Translations under genes and position numbers: made by a program
The notes under the pieces: generated by a model
Seen by the model: only the letters and a program-made list of their open reading frames with translations
Told to the model about the DNA's origin: nothing
Database searches by the model: none
Part shown: positions 10,227 to 19,199 of the stretch, in pieces
Layout: each line of letters opens with the position of its first letter
Position numbering within the stretch: position 1 is the first letter of the stretch
Source of the DNA: an uncultured Verrucomicrobiota bacterium
GTDB lineage: Bacteria; Verrucomicrobiota; Verrucomicrobiia; Limisphaerales; UBA9464
Direction: 5' to 3'
DNA: 52,042 bases
NCBI GenBank assembly: GCA_903842505.1
Contig: CAIMMI010000005.1
Location: forward strand, 1-52,042

Positions 10227-11330
10227 ATGACCCTTCTTCTCACGGTCATCGTGGTTGCGTTGATCTTTGAGTACATCAATGGCTTCCATGACACCGCCAA
10301 CTCCATCGCGACCGTTGTCTCGACCAAGGTCCTGACGCCGCGGTTGGCCATCCTGCTGGCGGCAGTCACGAATCTGGTTGGGGCGTTGTATGGGACCGCA
10401 GTGGCAAAGACCATCAGCAGCGGCCTATTGGACTCCAAGCTGATCCCGGCTGAGTTGGCGACCCAGTCCCTCATCTGTGCCTTGGGGGGCGCGATTGTGT
10501 GGAACCTGCTCACGTGGTGGTTCGGACTTCCGTCCAGTTCGTCCCATGCGCTCATTGGCGGATTGGTGGGGTCGGGAATTGCTGCGGCCAGCAACAACAT
10601 TGCGGTGGTGATCCTGAGCAAACCGAAGGCGGACGTTCCCTGGTATAAGTTTGATGGGTTGATCTACAAGGTCATCATCCCGATGTTCCTGAGCCCGATC
10701 ATGGGTTTTGCCGTTGGTTTGATCCTGATGGGGCTTCTTTATTTTGTCCTCCGGCAGTGGACGCCGAAGTGGGTGACCTTGGTGTTTGGCAAGGCGCAGT
10801 TGGTGAGCGCGGCCTACATGGGGTTCAGTCACGGAAGCAATGATGCGCAGAAGACCATGGGGATCATCGCGCTGGCGATTGTGGGGGCCGACAAGGCCGG
10901 CAGTCTGGTGGACCTGCCCTCGTGGCTCCAATTTCTGCATCACCCGATGGTGAATGACGGGGCAGGGGGCGAGGGGATTGCCATCTGGATCAAACTGGTT
11001 TGCGCCGCCACCATGGCGGCCGGAACGGCTGCCGGTGGGTGGCGGATCATCAAGACGATGGGGCACAAGATGGTGAAGTTGCAGCCTGTTCATGGGTTTG
11101 CAGCGGAAGCAACGGCCGCCACGGTACTGATGACGGCCGCCCATTTCGGCATGCCGGTTTCCACGACCCATGCGATCACGACGAGCATCATGGGAGTCGG
11201 TTGTGCGAAGCGGTTCTCGGCGCTGAATCTGAGCGTCGTCGAGCGCATCCTGTGGGCGTGGTTCCTGACCTTGCCGATCACGGCACTGATTGGGTACGGC
11301 TTGATGCGTGGCTTGCGGGCGTTGCAATGA
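10227..11330 (+). CDS. Inorganic phosphate permease, PiT family
   Basis: 367 aa, a hydrophobic integral membrane protein with about ten predicted helices in two related halves. The duplicated PiT signature is present as NGFHDTANS (18-26) near the N-terminus and FSHGSNDAQKTMG (200-212) in the second half. A conserved HFGMPVSTTHAITT loop lies near the C-terminus. PiT proteins import metal-phosphate complexes with protons or sodium. The start at 10227 is 8 bp after the DUF47 gene. The frame extends upstream, but that part is hydrophilic and overlaps the neighbour. The protein is complete. Confidence 0.95.
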   Translation: MTLLLTVIVVALIFEYINGFHDTANSIATVVSTKVLTPRLAILLAAVTNLVGALYGTAVAKTISSGLLDSKLIPAELATQSLICALGGAIVWNLLTWWFGLPSSSSHALIGGLVGSGIAAASNNIAVVILSKPKADVPWYKFDGLIYKVIIPMFLSPIMGFAVGLILMGLLYFVLRQWTPKWVTLVFGKAQLVSAAYMGFSHGSNDAQKTMGIIALAIVGADKAGSLVDLPSWLQFLHHPMVNDGAGGEGIAIWIKLVCAATMAAGTAAGGWRIIKTMGHKMVKLQPVHGFAAEATAATVLMTAAHFGMPVSTTHAITTSIMGVGCAKRFSALNLSVVERILWAWFLTLPITALIGYGLMRGLRALQ

Positions 11331-11350
11331 CGAGGCGAGTTTGTGCCTCG
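11331..11350 (+). terminator. Weak hairpin after the phosphate permease gene
   Basis: CGAGGC (11331-11336) pairs with GCCTCG (11345-11350) around an 8-nt loop, immediately after the permease stop codon. No T-run follows, so it may be only a 3'-end stabilising hairpin. The following 11351-11564 holds no recognisable gene or site. Confidence 0.35.
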
Positions 11351-11564
11351 TAGTCAGCCGTCCCGGGACGAGGGCGACTCGGAGGAGATTCGTGTCCGAC
11401 TGTCGCAGGCCTTGGCCCGAAACGTTCCGAGGCAACAGCGGACTCCTCCAGGTTGGGGTTGAGGGGGGGCCCTCGGCTTGCTTCGCGTTCACCAAAGGCA
11501 GGGAGTGTGTCGTTGGAAAGTCTCTTTAGCGCAACTTTCGTTTCGCGGAAGTGTCATCGATCGC

Positions 11565-13577
11565 ATGAAGCGGACGGCGATGGCATGGTTTGGGGTCTTG
11601 GTGCTCCCATGGGCGGCGATGGCTGAGCCTCTCGGCAAGGGGGTTGAATTGTTTAAGCTCCAGAAGGTTTGGGATGCGAATCTCTCCTTCGCGAAGGATC
11701 AGTGGGAAGCCATTGAGCCGAAGGAGGGCGGCGGCGGGATGTTCGGTGGGCCTGATGGTGGCGGGCCACGGGGTGGGGGCCCGAGAGGCGGGCCCGGCGG
11801 GCCCGGCGGGCCGGGGGACTTGAATCCCACCCGCTTCATGGCCGGTGGGTGGATGCAGGCCTTGGATGCGGACAAGGATTCCAAGGTGAACCGGAAGGAA
11901 TTCACACAGGCCTTCCAGCGGTGGTCAAAGGAGTGGGACGCGGGTGGTTCGGGCGAGTTGGGCCTGGATGCCCTGCGGGAGGGCATGAACAAGGCGCTGG
12001 CTGGAGGCATGCCTGGAGGAGGCGGACCGGGCGGCGGTGGCTTTGCGCCGAAGTTGCAGGGGGCGGAAGGTAAGCGGAATGGGCTGAGCGCGGCGGCCGG
12101 CATCGATTTCGCGTACGTGCGGGCTGAGCTGGATTTTGGAGGGACGCGTGTCACAAACGTCGCCGTCCGCTACAAGGGCAATGGGACGTACATGATGTCC
12201 CGTGGGTCGGAGAAGAAGTCGCTGAAGGTGGACCTGAATGAGTTCGTGAAGGGGCAGAAGGTGGCAGGGGTTTCGAAGCTCAACTTCCACAACAACGTGA
12301 CGGATGCCTCGTGGATGAACGAGCCATTGTCATATGCCCTCTACCGGGATGCGGGAGTCCCGGCGCCCCGGACGAGTTACTCCCGGGTGAATGTCTCGGT
12401 TTCAGGCCTGCACACGAACAAGTATCTGGGCCTCTACTCGATCGTCGAAAACCTGGACGACCACTGGGCCGAGTCGAACTTCGGGAGCAAGAAGGGGGCG
12501 ATCTTCAAGCCCGTGACGCCGTCGCTGTTTTCGGATCTTGGAAATGACTGGGCCAGGTATCAGCAGACCTACGATCCAAAAGGTGAGCCTACGGCGAAGC
12601 AGAAGCAGCGGGTCATCGATTTCTCCAAGCTGGTTTCACACGCAGAGGATGCGGAGTTCGCCCAACGCTTGCCGGAGTTCCTCGACGTGGACGAGTTCAG
12701 TCGCTTCATGGCAGTGACCGTCTGGCTCAGCACCCTGGATTCGATCCTCGCCATCGGTCAGAACTACGTGGTCTACCTGCATCCGAAGACGGATCGATTC
12801 CAGTTTGTACCGTGGGATCTCGATCACTCATTCGGCAATTTCATGCTTCAGGGCACGCAGGAGGAGCGGGAGCAATTGAGCATCTCGGAACCCTGGGTGG
12901 GGCAGAATCGATTCCTGGAGCGCGTCATGAAGGTAGGCGCTGTCCGAGAGGCTTACCTGGCGCGTTTGAAGGAATTTCAGGGCTCGATCTTTCAGCCAGG
13001 CCGAATCCAGAAGCAGGTCGACGATCTGGCGGGGGTCCTGAAGGCGGCGGTTCGAGACGAAGGGGAGGAGAAGCTCTCCCGGTTCGCGAAGGTGGTCGCG
13101 GGAGAATCGGTGGGGATGGTTGGATTTGGCGGAGGCGGTGGAGGCGGCCGAGGACCGGGTGGGCCGGGGGGCATGCCTGGGTTTGGTCAGGCCGTGAAGC
13201 CGATCAAGGGATTCGTTGGAGTTCGGCACCAGGCCGTTGCGGACCAGTTGGCCGGCAAGTCCAGTGGGAAGCGGATCGGGAGCGGGGGCAGCCCATTGGG
13301 TGGCGGAGGCGGAGGTGGAGGGCGAGGCGGCTTCGGCCCGGGAACCTTCCTCGCTCCTGCGGTGCTCCAGCAGGCGGATTCGGACCACAATGACAAGGTG
13401 AGCGCTTCCGAACTGCAGAAGCTTGGGGAGAAGTGGTGGCAGGAGTGGGATGTTGAGAAGACGGGTTCGCTGACTGAGGAACAACTCGGCAACGGGTTGG
13501 TCAAGGCGTTCCCGATGCCGCCCGGATTTGGTGGTCCCGGCCGTGGGCCCGGCGGCCCGGGACCGGGCCGCCCTTAG
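11565..13577 (+). CDS. Exported CotH-family protein with EF-hand-like repeats
   Basis: 670 aa. Start chosen at 11565, where MKRTAMAWFGVLVLPWAAMA reads as a signal peptide. The upstream extension is not leader-like. A Gly/Pro-rich linker (about 60-90) precedes an EF-hand loop with D101, D103, D105 and E112, followed by a second, weaker loop (WDAGGSGELGL). The CotH domain follows (about 180-500), with KVDLNEF, SKLNFHNNVTDASWMNEPLSY, GLYSIVEN and the kinase-like FVPWDLDHSFGNF. A second Gly-rich stretch leads to another EF-hand loop at D605-E616 and a final Gly/Pro tail. CotH proteins are atypical protein kinases in spore coats. Here the context points to an exported, calcium-binding surface protein. 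The gene converges on the next one with a 20-bp gap. Confidence 0.88.
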   Translation: MKRTAMAWFGVLVLPWAAMAEPLGKGVELFKLQKVWDANLSFAKDQWEAIEPKEGGGGMFGGPDGGGPRGGGPRGGPGGPGGPGDLNPTRFMAGGWMQALDADKDSKVNRKEFTQAFQRWSKEWDAGGSGELGLDALREGMNKALAGGMPGGGGPGGGGFAPKLQGAEGKRNGLSAAAGIDFAYVRAELDFGGTRVTNVAVRYKGNGTYMMSRGSEKKSLKVDLNEFVKGQKVAGVSKLNFHNNVTDASWMNEPLSYALYRDAGVPAPRTSYSRVNVSVSGLHTNKYLGLYSIVENLDDHWAESNFGSKKGAIFKPVTPSLFSDLGNDWARYQQTYDPKGEPTAKQKQRVIDFSKLVSHAEDAEFAQRLPEFLDVDEFSRFMAVTVWLSTLDSILAIGQNYVVYLHPKTDRFQFVPWDLDHSFGNFMLQGTQEEREQLSISEPWVGQNRFLERVMKVGAVREAYLARLKEFQGSIFQPGRIQKQVDDLAGVLKAAVRDEGEEKLSRFAKVVAGESVGMVGFGGGGGGGRGPGGPGGMPGFGQAVKPIKGFVGVRHQAVADQLAGKSSGKRIGSGGSPLGGGGGGGGRGGFGPGTFLAPAVLQQADSDHNDKVSASELQKLGEKWWQEWDVEKTGSLTEEQLGNGLVKAFPMPPGFGGPGRGPGGPGPGRP

Positions 13578-13597
13578 CCGGGTTGACGGATCGCGTC

Positions 13598-15040
13598 TCA
13601 GCGCAGTTGCCCGGACACCGAGCGCAGGATGATCCCAGAGACGTCCCGCGCTCCGATTGCATCTCCGGCTAAATCCAGGTCGCCGATGATGACGGGCCAA
13701 TCATCGGGTGATTTGGGCCGGCATCCGTGCGAGCCACGGACCAGGGATGCATCGAGCGGGATAACGTCCATCAGCATGCGGAATCCCAGCTTCTTCTTGA
13801 GGAGTCGGTACGCGATCCGGAGCTTCACAAGCCCCAACTCTGGATCGAGGAAGAGTTCGACCGGGTCGTAACCCGGCTTCCGATGGATGTCGACGCAGCG
13901 GGCGAAGTCTGGGGCGCGATCGTCCTCAAGCCAGTAGTAGTAGGTGAACCACGCATCCTCGGCGGAGAAGGCGACCAGATCTCCGGCTCGGGCGTGGTCG
14001 AGTCCGATGCGTTGCTTGCCGCTGGCGTCGAGCACCTCAGCGACCCCGGGGGTTGATTCCAGCAGCTTTCGCACAGCGGGGAGCAGGCTCGGATCCTGGA
14101 CGTGGATGTGGGCGACCTGATGGTCCGCAACGGCAAAGACCTTGGAGTTGCCGGCATCGAGAAGTTCGAGTCCCAACTCCTCCTTGATCGTGATCCAACC
14201 CCGTTCGCGGAAGAGGCGATTGAGGTGGATTGGGTTCTGGACGGGGGTGATCCCATACTCACTCAGGACCAGCACCTGAACGCCGGCGGCTTCGAGTTGG
14301 TCGATCAGGTCGCCAAGGATTGAGTCGAGGAGTTGGAGGTCCTTGGGGATGGATGGGTGATTGGGACCGAGGCGTTGAAAGTTATAGTCGAGGTGGGGGA
14401 GGTAGACGAGTTGAAGGGTGGGTTGATGATGTTTCTCGATCCATAGGGCGGAGTCGGCGATCCATCGGGTGGCGCAATCCGGCTTGCCCTGAGGGGACTG
14501 GATGCCGGCGGCCGGTCCCCAGAAGCCGGGGAAGGGGAACGCGCCCAAGGCAGCCTTGAGGGCAGGTCGAAGTTCATAAGGCCACGAGTAGATGTCGAAA
14601 AATTTCCGACCGTCTGCCGGGTACATGGGTCGCGGAGTGACGGAAAAGTCCGCGGTGGAGTACATATTGTACCACCAGAAGGTCTTGGCACAGGTGAAGG
14701 CGGGATCCATCGCCTTGAGGGTGTCCCAGACCTTGGGAGCCCCGACGAGGTGGTTGGACTGCTTCCAGAACTGAACTTCGGCGAGTTCCCGGTTGTACCA
14801 TCCGTTGGCCACGATGCCGTGGTCGCGTGGGGACAAGCCGGTGACGTAGGTTGACTGGGCCGTACAGGTGACGGCGGGCAGGGCGGGATCAATGACGGCA
14901 AGCCGATTCCGTGTCAGGAATCGAGCGAGGCGTGGCATGGAAGGCCCGATCTGCGACCGGGTAAGCCCGACAACGTTTAATACGGCAACGCGCTGCACGG
15001 TTGGACTTTGGTCGAAACCGGCCTCCGGCGGAATCGCCAA
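13598..15040 (-). CDS. Alkaline phosphatase superfamily protein (nucleotide pyrophosphatase-like), altered metal site
   Basis: 480 aa from a TTG at 15040. A GTG 14 codons further in (before the VQRVAVLNVVG strand) is a plausible alternative, and neither has a clear ribosome binding site. The overall pattern is that of type I phosphodiesterase/NPP enzymes: a first strand VAVLNVVGLT, a nucleophile region PAVTCTAQSTYVTG (T58 at the catalytic position) and PRDHGIVANGW. Later come LPHLDYNFQRLGP (D218) and VLSEYGITPV (260-267). Compared with the usual IDG, GH and SDHG ligands, several metal-binding residues are replaced. It resembles, from memory, proteins found with the eboABCDEF cluster, but no other ebo gene is here. 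No signal peptide is seen. Activity is uncertain. Confidence 0.82.
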   Translation of the reverse strand: MAIPPEAGFDQSPTVQRVAVLNVVGLTRSQIGPSMPRLARFLTRNRLAVIDPALPAVTCTAQSTYVTGLSPRDHGIVANGWYNRELAEVQFWKQSNHLVGAPKVWDTLKAMDPAFTCAKTFWWYNMYSTADFSVTPRPMYPADGRKFFDIYSWPYELRPALKAALGAFPFPGFWGPAAGIQSPQGKPDCATRWIADSALWIEKHHQPTLQLVYLPHLDYNFQRLGPNHPSIPKDLQLLDSILGDLIDQLEAAGVQVLVLSEYGITPVQNPIHLNRLFRERGWITIKEELGLELLDAGNSKVFAVADHQVAHIHVQDPSLLPAVRKLLESTPGVAEVLDASGKQRIGLDHARAGDLVAFSAEDAWFTYYYWLEDDRAPDFARCVDIHRKPGYDPVELFLDPELGLVKLRIAYRLLKKKLGFRMLMDVIPLDASLVRGSHGCRPKSPDDWPVIIGDLDLAGDAIGARDVSGIILRSVSGQLR

Positions 15041-15180
15041 TCGTGAGGTATGTCGTGGAGCGAGTTGTGCCTGGAAGTCTTTGTGTTGGGGCTCTGGCGG
15101 CCTTGCTGGGGGCAGGAACCACGGGTTAGCGTGCCTCCGGTGATCAGCGGTGGACAGTCCACCCGGTATCTCTTCAAGCC

Positions 15181-15903
15181 ATGAAACGCCGCAACTTCAA
15201 CTGGACCCTGCCGCCGGAAATCGAAGCACGATTGGGCGAATCCTCCTACGGACGGCAGCGAGCCATGCTCGAGGCCGGTCATCTTCTGGTGATCCTTCAC
15301 GCGCCCCCGGCTCAGGAACGGACAGAGCGCGAGGAACTCGTGCTGCTGCGAAATCCGGATGGGCGTTGGTTGGCCAACGGATTTGAAGGTGGGGAAGTCC
15401 GGCTCCGCAAGCTGCTTGGTGATTATCGGTCCCGCCTTGAGTCGCTGGAGGAGGATTACGCAAAGGCTTCCACGGCGGATCAGCTTTTCCCGCTGATCGA
15501 GGCGCTCGCCCCTACCCAAAGATCCTGTTCACAAATGGCGGATGCGCTCCAGTCGGCCCGAGACCTGGTCAAGGAGGATCGCTTTCTGATCAGCGTCCGG
15601 GATGAGGGCTACGAACTGGCCCGTGGCTTCGAACTGCTGCTCGGGGATGCCCGATTGAAGTTCGACTATCAGATGGCCCGCAGCTCCGAACTGAACGGAA
15701 TTCAGGCCGGCCGGATGGCTCAGGCCCAGCATCGGCTGAACGTTCTGGCCGCGGTGGGTTTTCCCCTGCTGGCGGTGGCTTCATTGCTGGGCATGAATGT
15801 CCGGCACGGTCTCGAAGATCGACAGCCGTGGGTTTTCCTTGCGGTGCTTGCCTTGGGCGCAGCCCTCGGTTTTGCGGTCAGGTCGTGGGTGGTGCGCCGC
15901 TAA
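15181..15903 (+). CDS. CorA-like divalent cation transporter family protein, short form
   Basis: 240 aa. A soluble, charged N-terminal part with a long helical region (about 80-185) leads into two C-terminal transmembrane helices (about 186-203 and 217-236). GMN lies at 204-206 directly after the first helix, which is the hallmark of the CorA Mg2+ channel family. The loop RHGLEDRQP between the helices is acidic and basic. At 240 aa it is shorter than classic CorA (about 315 aa), mainly in the N-terminal alpha/beta domain. Ion selectivity cannot be told. It is divergent from the phosphatase-like gene (140-bp gap) and convergent with larC (4-bp gap). Confidence 0.82.
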   Translation: MKRRNFNWTLPPEIEARLGESSYGRQRAMLEAGHLLVILHAPPAQERTEREELVLLRNPDGRWLANGFEGGEVRLRKLLGDYRSRLESLEEDYAKASTADQLFPLIEALAPTQRSCSQMADALQSARDLVKEDRFLISVRDEGYELARGFELLLGDARLKFDYQMARSSELNGIQAGRMAQAQHRLNVLAAVGFPLLAVASLLGMNVRHGLEDRQPWVFLAVLALGAALGFAVRSWVVRR

Positions 15904-15907
15904 CGAC

Positions 15908-17209
15908 TCACGAATCCCGAAGGAACTGGTTGGCGGCTGCGGCTGCGGCCGCGTGCACCAACCGGATCGGGACTCCAGCCATCGCCGCGACCGATCGGCA
16001 GCTTTCGTGTTCCGGGGCTGCTTGAAGCGTACGGTTGCCGAGCAGTCCCAGCTTCACTCGAACCGTTCCATATGGGGTTTGCACCTCGACCCAATGCCGC
16101 TTGAGCTTTCGTCGCTCGGCAATGGTTCGGCGAACTCCGAAGGCACTCGTCTCGGTCAGGAGGAACTCGCTGAATCGGTCCGCTTCGTTGGGCTCGACCA
16201 AGAGCGTGAGCAGGATGCCCGGACGCTGCTTTTTCATCTGGATCGAGGTGTGGAAGGCATCCAAGGCTCCCAGTCGCAGGGCCTTTTCCAGCACAGCCCC
16301 GAGCACCTCGGGGGTGAGATCATCGATGTTGCTCTCCAGTACCGCGATGGAGTCCGTATCCCAGTCGGCCTCTGGGGCTGCGTCGGGCCCCTCCCAAAGA
16401 ACCGCCCTCAGGACATTGGTCCGGAATCGGTGGTCCCGGGTTCCCAGACCGTAGCCTACCCGGGCACCGACAACGCCGGACATCGGGCCGAAGGATTCAG
16501 CGAATTCAGCGAGGATCGCCGCGCCTGTTGGGGTGACCATCTCGTGGGGTTCTTCGCACTGGGAGATCGGGATGGATCGTGCACCGAGGATCTCGAGCGT
16601 CGCCGCAGCGGGCAATGGCATGCGCCCGTGGGCGCAGCGGACGAAGCCTGTGCCTTCCACAACGGCGCTGGCACTCACGCGGGGACGTCCCAGTTGATCC
16701 ATCGCGAGGCAGGCCCCGACAATGTCGACGATCGAATCAACGGCGCCCACCTCGTGGAACTGCACTTCGGCCGGATCCAGGCCGTGGATCTTTCCTTCCG
16801 CGATCGCAATCCGTTGGAAGATCGACAAGGCGCGAGTCCGAACCCAATCCGGGAGGGTGCTCTGTTCGAGCAGGCTTCGGATCTGAGAGTGGCTTCGGCC
16901 GTGAACGTGGTCGGCCCCGTCCCCGTGGCTGTGGTGATGTCCGTGGTTTCCGCCGGGTTCGTGCGGATGCGGGTGCTCGTGGGCATGCCCTTCGCCTGGA
17001 GGGCAGGGATCGGAGGTGAGATGGACATCAAACTTCGTCCCGTGGATGGCAGCCTTCATCCGGCGGGCCACGTGCAGGTGGTACCCTTGGACGGGCAAGC
17101 GTTGGAGATCCTGGGTCAGGACCCGTGGATCCACCCCAAGGTCGAGGAGGGCCGCGACGAACATGTCGCCGGCGATGCCCGAACTGAGGTCGAGGTAGAG
17201 GTGTTTCAC
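15908..17209 (-). CDS. larC: Nickel insertion protein LarC (pyridinium-3,5-bisthiocarboxylate mononucleotide nickel chelatase)
   Basis: 433 aa from a GTG at 17209, which overlaps the larB stop by four bases (GTGA). It begins with the family motif YLDLSSGIAGDMFVAALLDLG. A His-rich linker (HAHEHPHPHEPGGNHGHHH, about 75-110) follows, then QFHEVGAVDSIVDIVG and VTPTGAAILAEFA. The C-terminal CTP-binding half has ESNIDDLTPEVLG. LarC inserts Ni into the pincer nucleotide cofactor used by lactate racemase-type enzymes. In Lactobacillus it is made through a programmed frameshift, but here it is a single uninterrupted frame. The partner sulfurtransferase LarE is not in this window. Confidence 0.95.
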   Translation of the reverse strand: MKHLYLDLSSGIAGDMFVAALLDLGVDPRVLTQDLQRLPVQGYHLHVARRMKAAIHGTKFDVHLTSDPCPPGEGHAHEHPHPHEPGGNHGHHHSHGDGADHVHGRSHSQIRSLLEQSTLPDWVRTRALSIFQRIAIAEGKIHGLDPAEVQFHEVGAVDSIVDIVGACLAMDQLGRPRVSASAVVEGTGFVRCAHGRMPLPAAATLEILGARSIPISQCEEPHEMVTPTGAAILAEFAESFGPMSGVVGARVGYGLGTRDHRFRTNVLRAVLWEGPDAAPEADWDTDSIAVLESNIDDLTPEVLGAVLEKALRLGALDAFHTSIQMKKQRPGILLTLLVEPNEADRFSEFLLTETSAFGVRRTIAERRKLKRHWVEVQTPYGTVRVKLGLLGNRTLQAAPEHESCRSVAAMAGVPIRLVHAAAAAAANQFLRDS

Positions 17210-17979
17210 GGACAGGTTGGGGTGGAGGGACGCACGAGGGCGTTGATGGCGTTGGCGGCGTACCCGGCTCCGAATCCGTTGTCGATGTTGACCACGGTCA
17301 GGCCGCTTGCGCAGGAGTTCAGCATGCCGAGCAGCGCGGTCAGTCCGCCCATATGAGATCCGTACCCAACGCTGGTCGGCACCCCGATGATCGGCGCTCC
17401 GATGAGTCCGCCAACCACGGAAGGCAGGGCGGCCTCCATCCCGGCGACCACAATGACCACGCTGGCCTTCTGGATGTCTGGCAAGCGCGCCAGGAGGCGA
17501 TGGAGGCCCGCGACTCCGACGTCGTAGATCCGGTGCACGTGATTTCCCATGAACTCGGCGGTGATCGCCGCTTCCTCGGCAACCGGCAGGTCCGTCGTAC
17601 CCGCCGCTACCACGGCGATGATCCCCGGGCGCTTGGGTAGCGGGTTGGTTTCGATCGTCAGACAGCGGGCGGCCTCGTGATGGACCACGTTCGGGAACCG
17701 TTGACGGACCGCGACGACATGTTCCTGGCGGATGCGGGTTGCGAGCACCCGGCTGTCGGACTCAAGGATCCGGGCAGCGATTTCGACCAGGTGCTCCGGC
17801 GTTTTTCCAGCGCCGAAGATGACTTCTGGGAATCCCTTTCGGAGGGAGCGGTGGGTGTCAACCACGGCAAAGCCAAGGTCGACCACGGGGGCCGCCTGGA
17901 AGGCATGCAGAACGGATTGTTGGTCCACTTCTCCCCGATGGTATCGATCCAGCAGGGCGGCGGCTTCGGACGATGTCAT
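17206..17979 (-). CDS. larB: Nickel pincer cofactor biosynthesis protein LarB
   Basis: 257 aa. Start at 17979 (MTSSEAAALLDRYHRGEV). The frame is open far upstream, but that stretch is antisense to prs and is not protein-like. LarB is a PurE-related enzyme that carboxylates nicotinic acid adenine dinucleotide and releases AMP, giving pyridinium-3,5-biscarboxylate mononucleotide. Visible features are PEVIFGAGKTPEHL, the PurE-like VVAAGTTDLPVAEEA loop, VVAGMEAALPSVVGGL and the C-terminal NIDNGFGAGYAA. Translation is probably coupled to larC by the four-base overlap. Confidence 0.95.
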   Translation of the reverse strand: MTSSEAAALLDRYHRGEVDQQSVLHAFQAAPVVDLGFAVVDTHRSLRKGFPEVIFGAGKTPEHLVEIAARILESDSRVLATRIRQEHVVAVRQRFPNVVHHEAARCLTIETNPLPKRPGIIAVVAAGTTDLPVAEEAAITAEFMGNHVHRIYDVGVAGLHRLLARLPDIQKASVVIVVAGMEAALPSVVGGLIGAPIIGVPTSVGYGSHMGGLTALLGMLNSCASGLTVVNIDNGFGAGYAANAINALVRPSTPTCP

Positions 17980-18222
17980 GCAAGGATGATACGGGTATTT
18001 CCGTGGATTTGCATCCCCGGGATTATTGGTCGGGATGGTCCCTGCGCTTGGCGCGACCCATCGGGATCGTCTGGCCAAAGGGAGAGCAATTCCTTCCGAA
18101 GCCCCCCGGCTTCTCCGCGTCCCCGATAAAGACAAAAGGACCTTGCGAGGGGTACGGCGCATCGCGCAGCCTTCGAAGGGTCGGTTTTGGCACTCTAAAC
18201 CGCCCTCACTCCGTCTCACTTT

Positions 18223-19155
18223 GTGAAAGTTTTCACCGGGAATTCGAATCCGGCCCTCGCACGGGCCATTTGCGAGTCGATCAACATGCCTCTGGCAAGG
18301 TCGACCGTCCGGCCGTTCCCCAACGGCGAAACCTTCGTCAAGATCGATGAAAATGTCCGCGGTCAGGACGTATTCGTGGTTCAATCGACGAGTTCTCCTG
18401 CGAACCAGCATTTGATGGAGATGTTCATCATGATCGATGCACTCCGTCGTGCGAGTGCCTCCCGGATCACGGCGGTTTTGCCCTTTTACGGATATGCTCG
18501 TCAGGACCGGAAGGACCAACCCCGGGTACCGATCACCGCGAAGTTGGTGGCCAATCTCATCGTTGCTTCGGGGGCACATCGAGTGCTGACGATGGACCTG
18601 CACGCGCAGCAGATTCAGGGCTTCTTCGACATTCCGGTGGATCATCTTTACGCGGCACCCGTGATCTTCGACTACCTGAAGAAGCAGGCGATTCCGAATC
18701 TGGTCGTGGTCAGTCCTGATCTGGGTGGATTGAAGATGGCTGCGGCCTACTCGCAAACGCTGGGAACCGAGTTGGCGATTGTGGCCAAGCGCCGTAAAAG
18801 CCCAACCGAGACGGAGGCGATCTCGGTCATCGGTGACATTGATGGACGCAACGTTCTTCTCGTCGATGACCTCACCGAGACTGCTGGCACGCTGGTGAAT
18901 GCCGCTGCGCTCCTGAAAAGCCGGGGGGCCGGTCAGATCCGGGCCTGCGTCTCGCACGCCCTGATCAATGAATTGGGAGTTGAGAGATTGCGGAAATCGG
19001 CAATTGACGAACTCATCACGACCGATACTGTTGCCCGCTCTGCGATTGAAGGGGTGAAAGTCACGACTCTTTCGGTTGCGGGCTTGTTGGGTGAGGCGAT
19101 CAAGCGGATTCATAGCAATTCGTCGGTTACCTCGCTCTTTGAGTTCAAGGGCTGA
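18223..19155 (+). CDS. prs: Ribose-phosphate pyrophosphokinase (PRPP synthase)
   Basis: 310 aa, the normal class I length, starting with GTG at 18223. It makes PRPP from ribose 5-phosphate and ATP for nucleotide, His and Trp synthesis. Motifs seen are RPFPNGE (30-36), YARQDRK (91-97), DLHAQQIQGFF (125-135), the flexible-loop lysine/arginine AKRRKS (188-193) and the PRPP loop DDLTETAGT (215-223). E219 stands where many bacterial enzymes have Asp (DDMIDTAGT). A 6-bp inverted repeat CGGTTT/AAACCG at 18182-18202 lies just upstream and might be a regulatory site, but this is weak. prs followed by rplY and pth is a common order. Confidence 0.96.
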   Translation: MKVFTGNSNPALARAICESINMPLARSTVRPFPNGETFVKIDENVRGQDVFVVQSTSSPANQHLMEMFIMIDALRRASASRITAVLPFYGYARQDRKDQPRVPITAKLVANLIVASGAHRVLTMDLHAQQIQGFFDIPVDHLYAAPVIFDYLKKQAIPNLVVVSPDLGGLKMAAAYSQTLGTELAIVAKRRKSPTETEAISVIGDIDGRNVLLVDDLTETAGTLVNAAALLKSRGAGQIRACVSHALINELGVERLRKSAIDELITTDTVARSAIEGVKVTTLSVAGLLGEAIKRIHSNSSVTSLFEFKG

Positions 19156-19199
19156 GGTTCGTGGAATCATCCACAGCGTCGGCAGATAAGACTTTATAA

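Noticed and set aside
18182-18202. CGGTTT/AAACCG inverted repeat as an operator before prs
   Set aside because: A 6-bp repeat is expected by chance at this rate and no promoter elements could be placed around it, so it is not listed as a site.
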